A stretch of DNA of 64,000 nucleotides from Immersiella caudata (taxonomy: Eukaryota > Ascomycota > Sordariomycetes > Sordariales > Lasiosphaeriaceae): contig JAULSU010000003.1 of the NCBI GenBank assembly GCA_030512335.1, positions 3,162,001-3,226,000 on the forward strand, read 5' to 3'. Under the pieces are notes generated by a model. That model did not search any database. It was given only the letters and a program-made list of their open reading frames with translations, and was not told the DNA's origin. Shown piece after piece: positions 1-12,433 of the stretch. Position 1 is the first letter of the stretch. Each line of letters opens with the position of its first letter. The translations under genes and the position numbers were made by a program.

Positions 1-2329
1 CCCAGGTTTTGAGATCCAGACCACTTCAAGGTGGGATTTCATCGCATCAACCTCAGACTTAAGGCTCAGCTCGAGGTTTGTATCTTTTTGCGCAACTTTC
101 TTCTCAACCTCAAGACCAGGGGTGCTTCTTTTGAGCAACTGGGGGTCGCTGAATACGTGATGTTTCCAACCTCTTTTTTTTTATATATATATTTTTAAAG
201 CAGCTCCAGGCAGTTTCACACTCACCTCCAATGCGGATAGAATGCCTAGGATCTGGGGTTATGAGGATCCTCAGTAAAGCCGGTGCATCGTCTAGCCTAG
301 CAAACGCCCGCCCGCCTCTTTTTCAAACCCACTCTACAGGTAGCTAGGGATCGGATACAAAGGCTGCGGCCATCAGAGATGAGAGCCCTTTAGTCAGTAC
401 GCCAAGTATCATTGGCACTGGGAGCTAGGTATCTGCCCTCTCAATTTAAGGCTAGCATCCGCTGCTCTGAAGCCTTTCGCAATGTCGATAACGCCTCTAA
501 AGAATACCTATATCCTGGTCTTGAAGAATGTGGATAAAGCTATCCAATGTTCAATTGATGCTATCTTACCTCGTCAAAGGACTGTATGGACCTGGGTAAC
601 GTGTTTTTTTTTCCTTTTATACACGGACGGGAGCCGATGGCCCCTTTCTTCTGGCCGGAGCCTCCACCATGGTATAGACACCTGAGATTTCACTACCTAG
701 TACCTGATAAGTACGCGTAGATAAGGCTGAGGATAAATGTGATGGGAAATGTTTCTGCCTTTTGGAGGGACAATGATCTTCAATTGGTCTAATTTGAAAT
801 GAGGGTTATGGAAAGATCTTCCTGGCGCTTCTTTGCATCTTTTGCATTCATAAACGCATTTTCTGTTTTGTCACCCGCCTGGCTCGTGACGGGAGGTGGG
901 CGGTCAAGTTTGCCTTTTCCACGTGGTAAGGTAGATAGCGTAAATACAGATTGCCTGCTGATGCTGTCGAGTGCGCCCTCTGTCCTTGAAACCTGCCTGC
1001 GTACCTCAGCAAGAAAAGGGACCCCAACACATCGCCCAGGCGTCAGATTCATCCCACCTTTGCCCGTGACAACATTGCCCATACCTCCTCCTGCCTGACC
1101 CGCTACGAAAAACCAAGCACTAGGTTCTACTGCTATCCAGCTTCACAAAGCCACGGGTTTAAGTAAGTTCCACGTCCAGTTTCGAGCCGCGCATTCAAGT
1201 CTCTGCAGCGTTGGCGAAGGCAACCGTGCCCTGCCTTGCGAGGGTTAACGCAAACAACCTAGCTCCCCCTCCACCCCCACCACAACACTGCACCAAGTAT
1301 CAGGGTTTATTTGAGCCTTTGCGGTATACTCCCCTCCTCGGCTCCATCTCGATCTATGCCCAGCCGCAACCTGTTGCTCAATTCCGCTAGCTGACCCCCA
1401 GGTCTGGGAAGCTTCGGGGACGTCCTCCACAGCAGTTTGTTAGGCCCACACCTCCCGTGGCTTGTGCGGGGTCATTGCCCCGCCTCGACCTCCCCACCCT
1501 TCCAACCTAGGCCCGGCTCGTCCTTTCAACAACGGCTTCCATAGCAGGGGCCAAAAGATCTCGACAAACCCTCGGGACGCGCAGCACACAGCCCTCAGGG
1601 CATTGCTTGGGCTTATGCACATTATTCGCAGATTCGCCCAAGGACACGGTATGTTTCTTTATCTTCTTGCTTTCGCCCTCACCCTTTGATCGAGTTGCCC
1701 GGCCACTGCGGCTCTCGATTTGCTCTTCAGCCTGGCTGGAGCTACCTACCTAGGTTGGTGGGTAGCTCTCTAGGCCGGGGTGTCTGCCTGCCCTGCCTTG
1801 TCCCTTCGATTGGTGCTTCCGATGCGGCCCACACAGATTTCCTTTCCCACCCTTCACTGACATCAACCTACCGACGTGCTGAATAGCGCCTACCTTACAC
1901 TTTCCCCAGGAAGCTCGGCTTCTCTCCGCTACGACAGGCTACTGAGGCAGAAAGGAGCTCACCAGTGCATGCTTTGGCTTTACGCTCAAGTTTCTGGCGC
2001 GTCTTTTCTTCTTTGTTTGATCGAGCGGGGACTGCGGCCCTTGGACTTGCCTAGCCGTTATCAACCGTGGGCGGTCCCGCAATCGCCTGCAACGAGCTCC
2101 AAGCTTCGGCTTGCGCCCGGCTTGCCTTGCTCATCGAAACCTCCGGCATCCCACATCCCGCATTCCGCATCCCACTTTCAACACCATAACCCTGCTGTTA
2201 CCGCCTTGCAGCAACCACACATGCTAACAGACACGAGACCCAGGAGCTGTTGGCGAGCTTCCTCGAGCGAAGCTGCCCCGTTGCCGGAGCTCGAGCAGCC
2301 TTCAAGCGGTCCATTCGCATGCGAGCCAG
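1..2329. other. Left flank and leader of the deubiquitinase gene; no gene recognised
   Basis: No frame here reads as a recognisable protein; the open frames are short and of low-complexity composition. The last several hundred bases are C/T-rich, as fungal promoters and leaders often are, and run into the ATG at 2330. A strong inverted repeat lies at 1739-1768. The tail of an upstream gene may lie off the left edge, but I cannot show one. Confidence 0.5.
1739..1768. repeat. 12-bp inverted repeat (hairpin) with 6-nt loop
   Basis: The arm GAGCTACCTACC (1739-1750) pairs with GGTGGGTAGCTC (1757-1768), all 12 positions pairing with one G-T wobble, around the loop TAGGTT. It lies about 560 bp upstream of the deubiquitinase start codon. 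No flanking gene end suits a terminator role; it could be a cruciform or leader hairpin. Confidence 0.6.
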
Positions 2330-5300
2330 ATGGATCAAGCTCCGAACACCGACGACTCGAGAGAACGTGCTCTCTCCTCTGAGCCTTGCTCGACCCGACC
2401 GAACCCTTTCGACGACAGCGACGTCTCCTCCAGGAAGCGGCGACGTACCTCGCTGAGTGGCCCCTCCAGAAGCCGGTCTGTTGAGACGGTGGATTCCTCA
2501 CAAGGCTCGCACACGGCGGGCTACTCGGGACCTGACCCTCAGAGCGATTCTCCGATGAAAATAGACTCCGTATCTGCCACCCCCACTACTCCAGAGCCCC
2601 TTCAAGCTCCAAGCTCGCACCCGCCTTCGGGTCCACGATCAAGCCGCGTGACGATCAACGTACGGACACCGTCTCGCCGGCTCGCAGCCATCCCTTCGTC
2701 ACCCTCATCGCCTGTGCCGAGGACGTCAGCCTCCGCTACGGTCGACTCGGCTGATGCCGTCCATATCAGCGTGGAGGAGGCAGAGTTGGATATGTCTCGA
2801 GAGGATACGGTCGCCGACACACCGGCATCCTCTGCTTCAGAGGACAGCAGTCCCCCTGTCGAGATAATCTCTATCGAGGCGGACGATGACGAGTTCGATG
2901 TCGGTGAGCCAGAGGTTATGATAATGGGAGACGCGATGTGTGACCCATCAGCGAGCTTCCCCTTCCACGAGCCCACGGAGACGTACGGGGAAACGGTAGC
3001 CAGACTGTTCCAATACCTCACACAGCGTAAGTACACCCCTTCCATTCGCCGCGATGAAGCGAGCACACGCTGACCCCATTCTAGACGAGACAGTCTCGAG
3101 AAGCTTTGCGGAGTGGATCGAAAGATATCTCACTTATGTCCAACAAGTGGATTATCTCACCGCCATGGAATCCCATCGCGAACATCGAGACGCTTGGGCT
3201 AATGTCCCAGAGTTGGTCACATTCCTGCTAAATCGCAAGTAGGTAGCCCCAGCCCCCCCCTATAACTCGCCATAATGTCTAACCAGGTCAAGGGTTAATC
3301 ACCCACCGCGGCCGCAAGTTCGTGATGGCATATTCAGCTTCTACAAGAGCTTTGCTCGGTTGACGGCATTTTTCGTGGCATTGGACTTCAGAATGATCAG
3401 CGCCATGGCCAGCGCTGGCCAGTCCCGGCTCCCCGCGCTTGCATCACCTCCATATGTCCAGGTATTGGCGATATTGACCCGCAAGGAGGAGACGAGCGTG
3501 CTTCAGCAGCAATTGGGCAACGGAGAAGTTGACTGGAATTATGTGTCCGAGCTAAACGAGGTTCTGGATGCCTTTCAGACCTTCCACGGGAACCACGGCG
3601 GAGGTCTTGCGTACGTCAAACGATTGGCCATTGCTGAAGCGGCGGACCTTGTCCCTCGGTTCCCAAAGCTCACCGAACATCTCGCTCACCTATGCTTGCT
3701 CACCTCCAACCTTCTACACCTGAGCCAACGCAAGCTAGCCTCCCTGAACCAGCATGTGGTCGAGCAAGCACGGGGCAACATTGCTAGCGGACATAGTTTG
3801 TTCAAGGCTACGTCAGAGTCGCTCGCAAAAATAATCGAAAGCCATGTCAATCACCTCTCGTACGAGGCAGCGATCGTACTACTTCCAGCTTTGACCGACA
3901 TTTACCAAATCTGTCTCGCCACAGACCGCATTGCTCCCCTCGAAATTCTCAAGCATCATCGAGAGATGTACCCTTCAGTTTCGGTCCGTCACGTACCGGA
4001 AGCAGTTGCTTATCGCTGGAAGTTTACAGAGTACAGCAAGCTCATCAAATCGAGCCAGATGCAGCTTCGGGTGATGGCGGCTTCAGCCATGTGCAATGAT
4101 CTCGTAACGTTCTACCGCAAGTACAACGAGCCGATGGACGAGCCCAGCACCGCTTTTATGAGCTATATAGCCGAGTTTCTCCTAGAAACGGGCCTTGTTT
4201 CTTACATTTTGGGACCGACATGCCATCCCGAAATCACTACAGAGTGTAGCAACATCATAGGCTTTCTAGTGGTATCTTCGACATACACAAGCAACCATAC
4301 TGATGCCATGTGGCGGACGGTCACTTCAACACAAGATCCGCGGGTCTCGGACGCTCTGCTTCGCATGACCAACCGGATCGTTAATTTGTTTCCTTACGAG
4401 GCGATGCATTACTTTTGCAAAAAGCTGAACACAATTCCGGTTGAGGCCTTTGGTCCCACGATGCGCGAGTTCTGCGAGAGTGTCATCAGGCACTTGATCA
4501 GCAAGATCCCATTCGAGGGTGTGATTTCGGAGTCAGCCCCGTACGATCTCTGCATCCGCCTAGTACGAGAGTCGTCCGTCTTTGGGGTCTCGAGCCCCAC
4601 TGCGTACCCAGAGATTCACCAATTCGCTATCCAGAAGCTTAAGGATCTTCTCTGCCATGGGCCGTCAGTCGAAATCCGCCGGAGGATCTACTTGAATTGC
4701 ATGGAAAACATCGCGAGCAAATCGACGTCCGCAATAGCGAGTCTATGGGTTCTCTGGTCGATGCTGCGCCCGGTACCCCAGCGGCAGTTGCCTTCCCTTA
4801 CATCAGAGCACAACCTCACTAGGCTTCTGGTTGATGAGTTTGAGGCGGCCGTTCCAGCCGCCAAGAGTGCGGGCTTTCCCACCGTCCTCAACGGCAACCA
4901 GAACACGCCTCGGAGAGATATTCTGGGATGGATCATTCAGTTCGAGCCGGGTACCATTGACAAAGACCTCGGACCGAGACTGTGGGGTCTGCTTGTCGGA
5001 CCTGAAGCAGCATCTCAGGGAGACAGAGATGCTTCTTGGGGCATGCTATGTATTCCCAAAGTCAGCGAGAACCCCTTTATCAGGACGTGCTGCTCCGAGT
5101 ACCTCCCCACACTTCAGCCCAAGTACTTTTGTGCTGGAGCACTCAGATTGGTTTACAGTTGGGTTTTTCCCATGGTCGACGACGCCATGAGCATCCTCCT
5201 CGATGATGAAGAGAGCGCAGATCGTGCAGGACTTGAGCAACTCTGGCGGATGGTCTTGACAGCCCCGGAGGGTACCATCGAGCAAGAGGCTATCAAGATA

Positions 5301-8300
5301 CTTGCGAAAGACATCTACATGGAGAGCAACTGCATAAAGTCTTTCTCCCATTATCGGGCAAGAAAGGTGCACTTAGCTTTCGTCGACCGGTGTCTTCGAC
5401 AGTTGTCCTCTGCAGCATCGAGACTCACAGGCTCCAGCAATGGGACAATGGAACAGGATGACTCTTCTATGGCTGTCGTACCTGCGGGTTCACAGCTCCG
5501 GGAACAGGAGCTTCTCTTTATCCGGTCGCTCTCTGTGTTGAGAGAGTTTCATTCTTTGTACCAGGATGGCCACTTTTCGGCCCCTGACCTCAGGTCACTG
5601 ATCTTGGAATCTCCAAATAATGTGGAAGGCGACCCCGCCGAGTTGATGTATCAGTCGTTCGACGGAGACACCCAGACCGAAGTCAAGCCGTTGACAATTG
5701 GGAAGCGGAACACAGCCGCATCGCTTCTGGCCAGTTTGCGTGAAGCCACCGGTTTCAGCAACTATCGAATCTACTACAAAGGGCGGCCCTTTGTGCCTCA
5801 GGAGAGCGACATCTGCAAGTCTTTGGAGGATCTTCGGATACATAACGGAATCATTCTGGTCAAGAGGGAGTCCGATGTTCCACCCTCTCCGACACGACCT
5901 CGCGCGGGGGCGTCGCCCGTTGAAGTTGAGATTTTGAGTCATTTTAGAGCATTTTGGGAATACCTGTCGATGGAGGAGAAGATGGCCCAAGAGGTGAGCT
6001 CTGTGGAACGCAAAACTCGAGGCCGTGACACTAATCTGTACCGCTCAGATCTTCAATTTCTTGGTGAAGCTTCCTACCGATGAGAATACCCTCAAGAGCA
6101 TCGAGGATCCATCCGTATCCTACCTTGACATTTTTCCGCCAGGGCAGCCTTTCAAATCACGGTACGCCGTTCATGCGGTACGAGAGTATGTGATTTCGCA
6201 AAGACGAAAATCTCCACCTGTCCAGCTTGAAAAGTACCTGGAAAGCGCCGGAACGATCTCTTGCCCATATTCAGTTGCAGTGGGGCGCGCAACGGCTCTC
6301 ATTGTCGCGGCTATCTCCAACCCTGAAGTCATCAGTGAATGTTCCAATCCGGCGTTGCAGGCAGAACTCAGTTTGTCGCTCGTTGAGTGCCTACTTCTTC
6401 TTCTGAAGGGTAAGTCTGGCCTCAATCAAAGGCTTGCACATCGTCAAGGCTGACACCACCGCTTACAGATCCGTTTCGTCCGCCATCCTCTGCTCAATCT
6501 CTCGACCCCCCGCTTCTGGACCGCTTGCTGGACATACTGAATGCAGCCCTGTCGACATCGACGCCCGATCACGCTGCGAAACACATTCCATTTTGCGTGC
6601 AGAGCATTCTCGAGTCATGTTCCCTGAGCCAGACGTTCATGTCGGCTTTTTGTGCACATGAACTTGTTCCTGGCGTTTTGGAAACGATTTTGCTGCGCGA
6701 TTACCGGTCATCAATTCGGCAAAGCGCAGCGGTCTCTGTCCTAGACAAGATCAGCGGAAATATGATGTGAGTGCACTCAGCCCAGTCTAACCGTTGCTGA
6801 GCACTGATGGATATACCAAATTCTAGGCGACCCAACACGGCCACGGAGCAGTTTCGACGCTTTTTCTGGCCGATCATCTCCCGTTTGGTGGAGCCGGCCG
6901 TCGTTTGCGGTGGAAACTCAACCGAAACACTCGAGTTGTGCTTGGAGACGTTCAGGATCTTGCGAGATGCCAAGTCCCCTGTGTTGGATGCGCAGATGCA
7001 CCTTCACGATTGGTGCAATCTTCTCCTTGGCTACACGACCTTTGAGGTACAGCGCTTCAATCATCCATTTACCGTGTGCAGGAGCTCACTCAAGCCCAAT
7101 AGGATGTTACCCAGCCAGAGGTAATCGATCTCGTTGCGAGCTTCCTAGCCCGTCTCCTTCACTCCGTCCTGTGCGCCAAAGGCTCCTCTTCACGACAGGA
7201 ATTGCTGCCTCCAAAGTTTGTGCCCTCCCACAGCATGCTCGATCACTATAACAGGGCTGACTGTTTCAGGGGCGCCGCTCGCAAAATCTTCTGGAAGCAC
7301 CTCTTTCCTCCGTTCGTTAGGGACGGCAAGTCAGACAGTCGACCTATCCTCCAAACACAGACACGAGGGCTGCTCATCGAAATCATATTCACGTTGATCG
7401 ACGGTGATTCAACCCAGCTTATGTGGCTGCTTGAAGATCTCAATGAACTCCTCCCGCTGTTTCCAGAGGAGGAAGGTGAGTGATTTGGCACACAACGCTG
7501 CACAGAACTACTGGCTAACGAGCAAGGTAGACCTGTACGCATATGAACTCTGTTTTGGGTTCGAGAGGTCAAAAGCCGTCAGGGCTCCCTGTGGTTATGT
7601 CGGCTTGAAGAACCTGTCCAACACGTGCTACCTCAACTCTCTGTTCACGCAGCTTTTCATGAACACTGATTTCCGACGCTTCATTCTCGGCGCGGAGGTT
7701 AGCGACCGAGACTATACACAATCATTGCTCTTTCACACCCAGAAGCTCTTTGCCTTCATGCAAGGGAGCATTCGTCGTTTCATGACTCCGGAAGACTGTG
7801 TTGCCAGCATCAAGACGTACGAAGACACACAGATCGATATCCACAGCCAAATGGATGTCGACGAGTTCTACAACCTGCTCTTCGATCGATGGGAATCCCA
7901 GTTCCAGTCGAGTGAGGAGAAACGGCAGTTCCGGTCCTTTTATGGGGGACAACTTGTTCAACAGGTCGCTTCAAAGGAGTGCGAGCATATTTCCGAAAGG
8001 CTGGAACCATTCTCGGCCATTCAGTGTGATATCAAGGGAAAGAACACTCTTGAGGAAAGCCTGCAGGCATACGTCGATGGAGAGATCATGCAAGGCGATA
8101 ACAAGTACAAGTGTTCGACCTGCGATCGTCATGTTGACGCGGTCAAGAGAGCGTGCTTGAAGGACATCCCAGACAACCTGATATTCCACCTGAAGCGATT
8201 CGAGTTCAATGTGAGGACGCTGCAGCGGAGCAAGATCAACGATTACTTCCAGTTCCCAAACAGCATCGACATGCGGCCGTACACGATCGACCACCTCAGC

Positions 8301-10642
8301 GAGTCGTCTGAGTCTGGCAGCACAGCGGAAGATGTATTTGAGCTTGTCGGTGTTCTTGTGCACTCCGGAACTGCAGAGTCAGGCCACTACTACTCCTACG
8401 TACGAGAACGTCCATCGACCAGCAAAAACCCTGTATGGGTTGAGTTCAACGACGACGTTGTGGGCGGTTGGGATCCTGCTATGATGGCGGACTCATGCTT
8501 TGGAGGCCCCGACTACCGTGCGCAGTTTGACAGCACAAGCACTGTCTACGACAAGAACTACAGCGCTTACATGCTGTTCTACCAGAGGTCAACATCGGTT
8601 GCAAGGGACCAACAGCTCCTCCAGCAGCGGCAATACTCAAGTCCCCTGCAAGTTGATGTTCCTCTCGGAATGGGAGAGTTCATTGACGATGAGAACGTCA
8701 CGCTGCTACGGCGACATTGCTTGTACGACCCCTCACAGATACAGTTTGTCAACTTGGCTCTGTTTCATGTGAAAAACGCCAACGCCGACGGCTGCACTCG
8801 CGACCACGAGATGGAAACGCTAGCCATGACCATGGCTCTGAGCCACCTTGATCAAGTTGCATCGAGAGCGAAAGACATTCCGGATTTTTTCACCCTGTTG
8901 AGGCGCATCAGCAGTATGTGCCAAGCATGCGTCAGGTGCTGTCTGGCTGTCTTTCAGTACTTTTACCGACACGCCGAATCGCTGCGCTTTATGGTGCAGA
9001 AGAATCCAGACGCTGAAGTTCGCCAGGCTGTTGTCAGCCTCTTTATACAAGTCCTCGAAACCATCAAAGAAAAGCTCCCGGCTCAATACGGCCTTCCACC
9101 ACTCAATCTGGACGAAGATGAAAGCGACGACGACGATGACGACGACGAGTATGTTAGCAGCAACTCGATCATGGCCCAAACGACAGAAATATTCAAGGTG
9201 TTTTGGGACAATTTCCACGCCAACCTGCGGTCGTGGCCCGAAGTATTCGATTTCATGCTGTCGTTTGTCAAGTTGGGGCGCCACGAGTTGGTGGAATTTC
9301 TTCAGGAACCGTACCTCAGGTATCTGCTTCTAATCATCTACGCAGACCCGACCTTGGACCTGAGCCCACAGTTTTCAAGGATGGTCACGACGATATCGCG
9401 TCGTATGGCGACACGACCCCCTTCATATGAGGCGATCATTAGCCTCGTTCACGTGTTGACGGCTAGGATGTCGTTTCTATACAACGATCATGGCGAGGTA
9501 ACGGGACCAGAACTGCCCGAGCAGCGGTTTGGCAGTCGCAACACGGATTCAGAGCAGCGGTGTTGGTTCACAAAACCCGAGGCAAGGATTATCCACGCTG
9601 ATTGGGGCAGGGGCCTGGGGAACATCTTTGTCGACAAGCTTATTTCGATCAACCAGAATGCATCTGCGACAATATACATCATCAAGAATCTGATGAGGCA
9701 GAGCAGAACCATGGAGGAAAAGGTTTACCGGACGCTCAAAATGGCTATCAACTGCCAGACCACCCCACCTACGCATCAAAGCGGTCCATTTCTCCGAGTA
9801 GCCAGTCAGGCCTTTTGCAAGTTTTCCACCCAACCCGATCTGGTTGGGGGCCTGATCAGCCATATCAGCCAGCAGTGCACCGTATTGCAGGGACCCGAAG
9901 GGAAAGCGTACTTGGACTTTCAGAAAGAGGTGTTCACCGAACTCCATGAGAACGCAAATCTGGCGGCCGACAGAGTGCTACACATTCGGTACGATTACCT
10001 TCCCATATGGGGACCCGGGCTATTGGGCTATTTCGAGGCATCCGTGGCTAGTGAAGCAGAGGAGTTCCTGCACGAAGTTCTCTTCAGGCACGCGCCATCA
10101 CATGCGTCCAGCAGCATGGACGAGAGCAGTGACATCGAGGTCAGAAAGATAACCCTAGCGGCGAGGCTGCTAGGGATCAAGTGCCTCGAGTATCTCCGCG
10201 AAACCTATGTGGAGCAGCACTTGGATGTGTCAAGTCGCCTGGTTGGTGGGCTTGAGCGTACTATCAAGGAGTGTGGCAAGTTTTACAGCTCGAGGGAGGA
10301 TGCAGATGATGAGGGGGCACGAGACTTTCTCCGACTCAGCAGCAGTAAGTTTGGCTTTCTCCTAGTGGACTGGTTAATATGGACTAGAGTGAGCTGACAA
10401 GATAATGTGAAGGCGTCTTGGACCCGCTACGAAGACTCCTGGTCGAGGAACTCGAAGAAGACGGGTCCGGTATGTTCTACAGCGACTCATCTAGCATCGC
10501 GTCGAGCAATACAGCCGGCTGATCAGTTGGCCTTTCAGAATGGGATGGTTCCTCCGGGTCGGAGCAGCTGGTGTTTGAGGAGCATCCCGATGGCAGGGGA
10601 CTTACAGAAGGGGATGCTATGGTAATGGCTCGACTCATATGA
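2330..10642 (+). CDS. Giant ubiquitin carboxyl-terminal hydrolase (USP family, USP9X/USP34-like)
   Basis: A USP-class cysteine protease predicted to remove ubiquitin from proteins. Proposed exons: 2330-3026, 3085-3238, 3287-5993, 6049-6409, 6469-6766, 6827-7046, 7115-7215, 7270-7475, 7531-10344, 10413-10469, 10539-10642 (7719 nt, 2572 aa). The N-terminal 200 residues are Ser/Pro-rich and acidic, followed by about 1000 residues of helical-repeat-like sequence as in USP9X/USP34. A ubiquitin-like segment lies near residues 1086-1150 (YKGRPF). The catalytic core starts near 1600: the Cys box GLKNLSNTCYLNS places Cys1614, and SGHYYSYV places His1867, followed by FNDDVV. One Zn knuckle CSTC is present; the partner CxxC seems lost. 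An acidic run of Asp/Glu lies at about 9113-9148. Least certain splices: the acceptor at 7114 and the 54-nt intron 7216-7269, which is in frame and could be retained. The short upstream exons make the N-terminus plausible. Confidence 0.9.
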
Positions 10643-12433
10643 TTACACGATTATACTCACGACTGGATGACCGGGGCACGTTGGGCATCGAGACTCTGAC
10701 ACTGGGCGTGTGAGGTCCGTGAATCTGCGGGACCAAATGAAGAAAGGTGTGGTATGATGCACACGATTGAGGGCTAGCGATTCTAGCAGCGGCGGCGTCT
10801 AGGAGAAAAGGCGGTAGCGATTTGATTTTGCTCTGTACCTTTCCAAGAGCTGGAGAGCTCGATCGTTTCGTGGCGGTGTTCGTTTCCTTCGCATCGGGTT
10901 TTGGGTCGGGATCTGGGACATGACAGAATCGGACGGTACGGCATGGTAGCGGGATGGGACAGGCGGACAGGGAGATAAAGGCTCGGCCGGGGCTGGTCAG
11001 CCAAATGCAGCGCTTTACATAGTAGATTGCATCTTGAGGACATTCATAGACAGCCAGTTCAGAATGCTGAGAAGGTTATGACAATGACAATTTCTTAGCG
11101 AGCTATCGCTAGTGTTTGCTGTGCAGAACCAACTGCAGCTTGCATCGATGTTAGTGTTGCATGAAAGCCTGCACCCGTAATCAGCAGAGCGTGGATTCGA
11201 CAATGTTGGCGGGGCTTGCGTCGACTTGGGGCACAAGAGCTCGAGACCCCAAAGGAAACGAAACAAAGAAGAAACTTGGCCGCCAGATGGGTCGTGTTTC
11301 ACCTGGTACAAGCCTTCCGGAAGGCAGAGAAAGCGCTAAAGGTATTCCAGTGTCCAGAAGACGGCTAGACAGACCTGAAGATATGGCCGGTGGTCTCTGT
11401 CCTGGTTAGACGCCCAGCCGCAACCAGGGTGGTGGTCGATCTTACCCCGCACAGAAAAAGGCGCTGGAATAAGCGCCGACCCTAGACGTCCCAGCCGCTT
11501 CAGCAAATCAGACGACGCGGTTGAGCAAGAAGGTGGTGACGGGCCTGCGTAAGGGCCGCGATCCTTTTGACCTCACGACGAACTTATCTGTTAGCAGCGG
11601 CGGCCGCTGTAGGGCGATGTCGCCTAACAGAGGGATGCCGCTGGGCGCCCACTTGGACGGCCACGTCTGTCGCAGGGGGTCGGCCCCGACATCTTGGTCG
11701 GGTTGTGTTAGTGCTTCCATGGCGCCGTAGGCACTTCATCACACACACTCACACTGCATACGTCGGTGGAGGAGGCGACGAGAGGCACGCGAAACCGCAT
11801 GAGCCCGGCGGTACAGACCTTGTGCCTGCATTGCTCGGCTCATCAGCGCACCGCTCTCGAATGGCGAGGAGTCTCGTCTGGTTTGAGCAATTTGCCCACT
11901 TGGACGTCCCTTCCTGCTTCCCCTCCTCCCTGCCCGGGCGTCTGGTCGCTGGTAACCGCCCACGTCTTTTTTTATCCCACAAGAGCCCCATGCTAATGCA
12001 GTTTGGTTGCGTTTTATCCCCGTTTCCAGACATTTTGCCCGGTTTTGTTGAGCGGTAGCTTTGCCGCACGGGATTCCGGCGGTGTTGATGAGCAGAGCCT
12101 TATAACCTGCCGAGTCCAGCTTCCTGCACCGATCTCACCCCCAACACCGCTCCCGGTGGTGACACAGGCATCCTGCGTGTGTTTTGTGTCTTGTCCTGCC
12201 TCGTGCTGTGCCTCGACTGCGCGTCCGGCAGTGAATCTGACTCTTCCTCGCCGGCCGGCCTCACTTCTCACCACACGGCCCCCTCTATGGGCTCATGACT
12301 GAGCTGGCTGTCCGATTCCTTTTGTCCTCGCTCGTTCAGGGAGAAGAGAGTAACGTCAGGGAGATAACGACCGCTTTTCTCCTTCTCTCTTTTCTTTCGT
12401 CGTACCGCATCGAACGAGACAGGCACCGACACA
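10643..12433. other. Intergenic, no gene recognised
   Basis: This 1.8 kb stretch holds the 3' flank of the deubiquitinase gene and the promoter/leader of the gene at 12434. The last 150 bases are C/T-rich with repeated CTTTTCT-like tracts, typical of fungal leaders. Open frames on both strands are short, overlap each other and show no family signature. Confidence 0.55.

Noticed and set aside
10521..10523. Premature stop (TGA) in the deubiquitinase gene
   Set aside because: It lies in a 69-nt intron with GTATGT donor and TTTCAG acceptor; splicing restores the frame to the stop at 10642.
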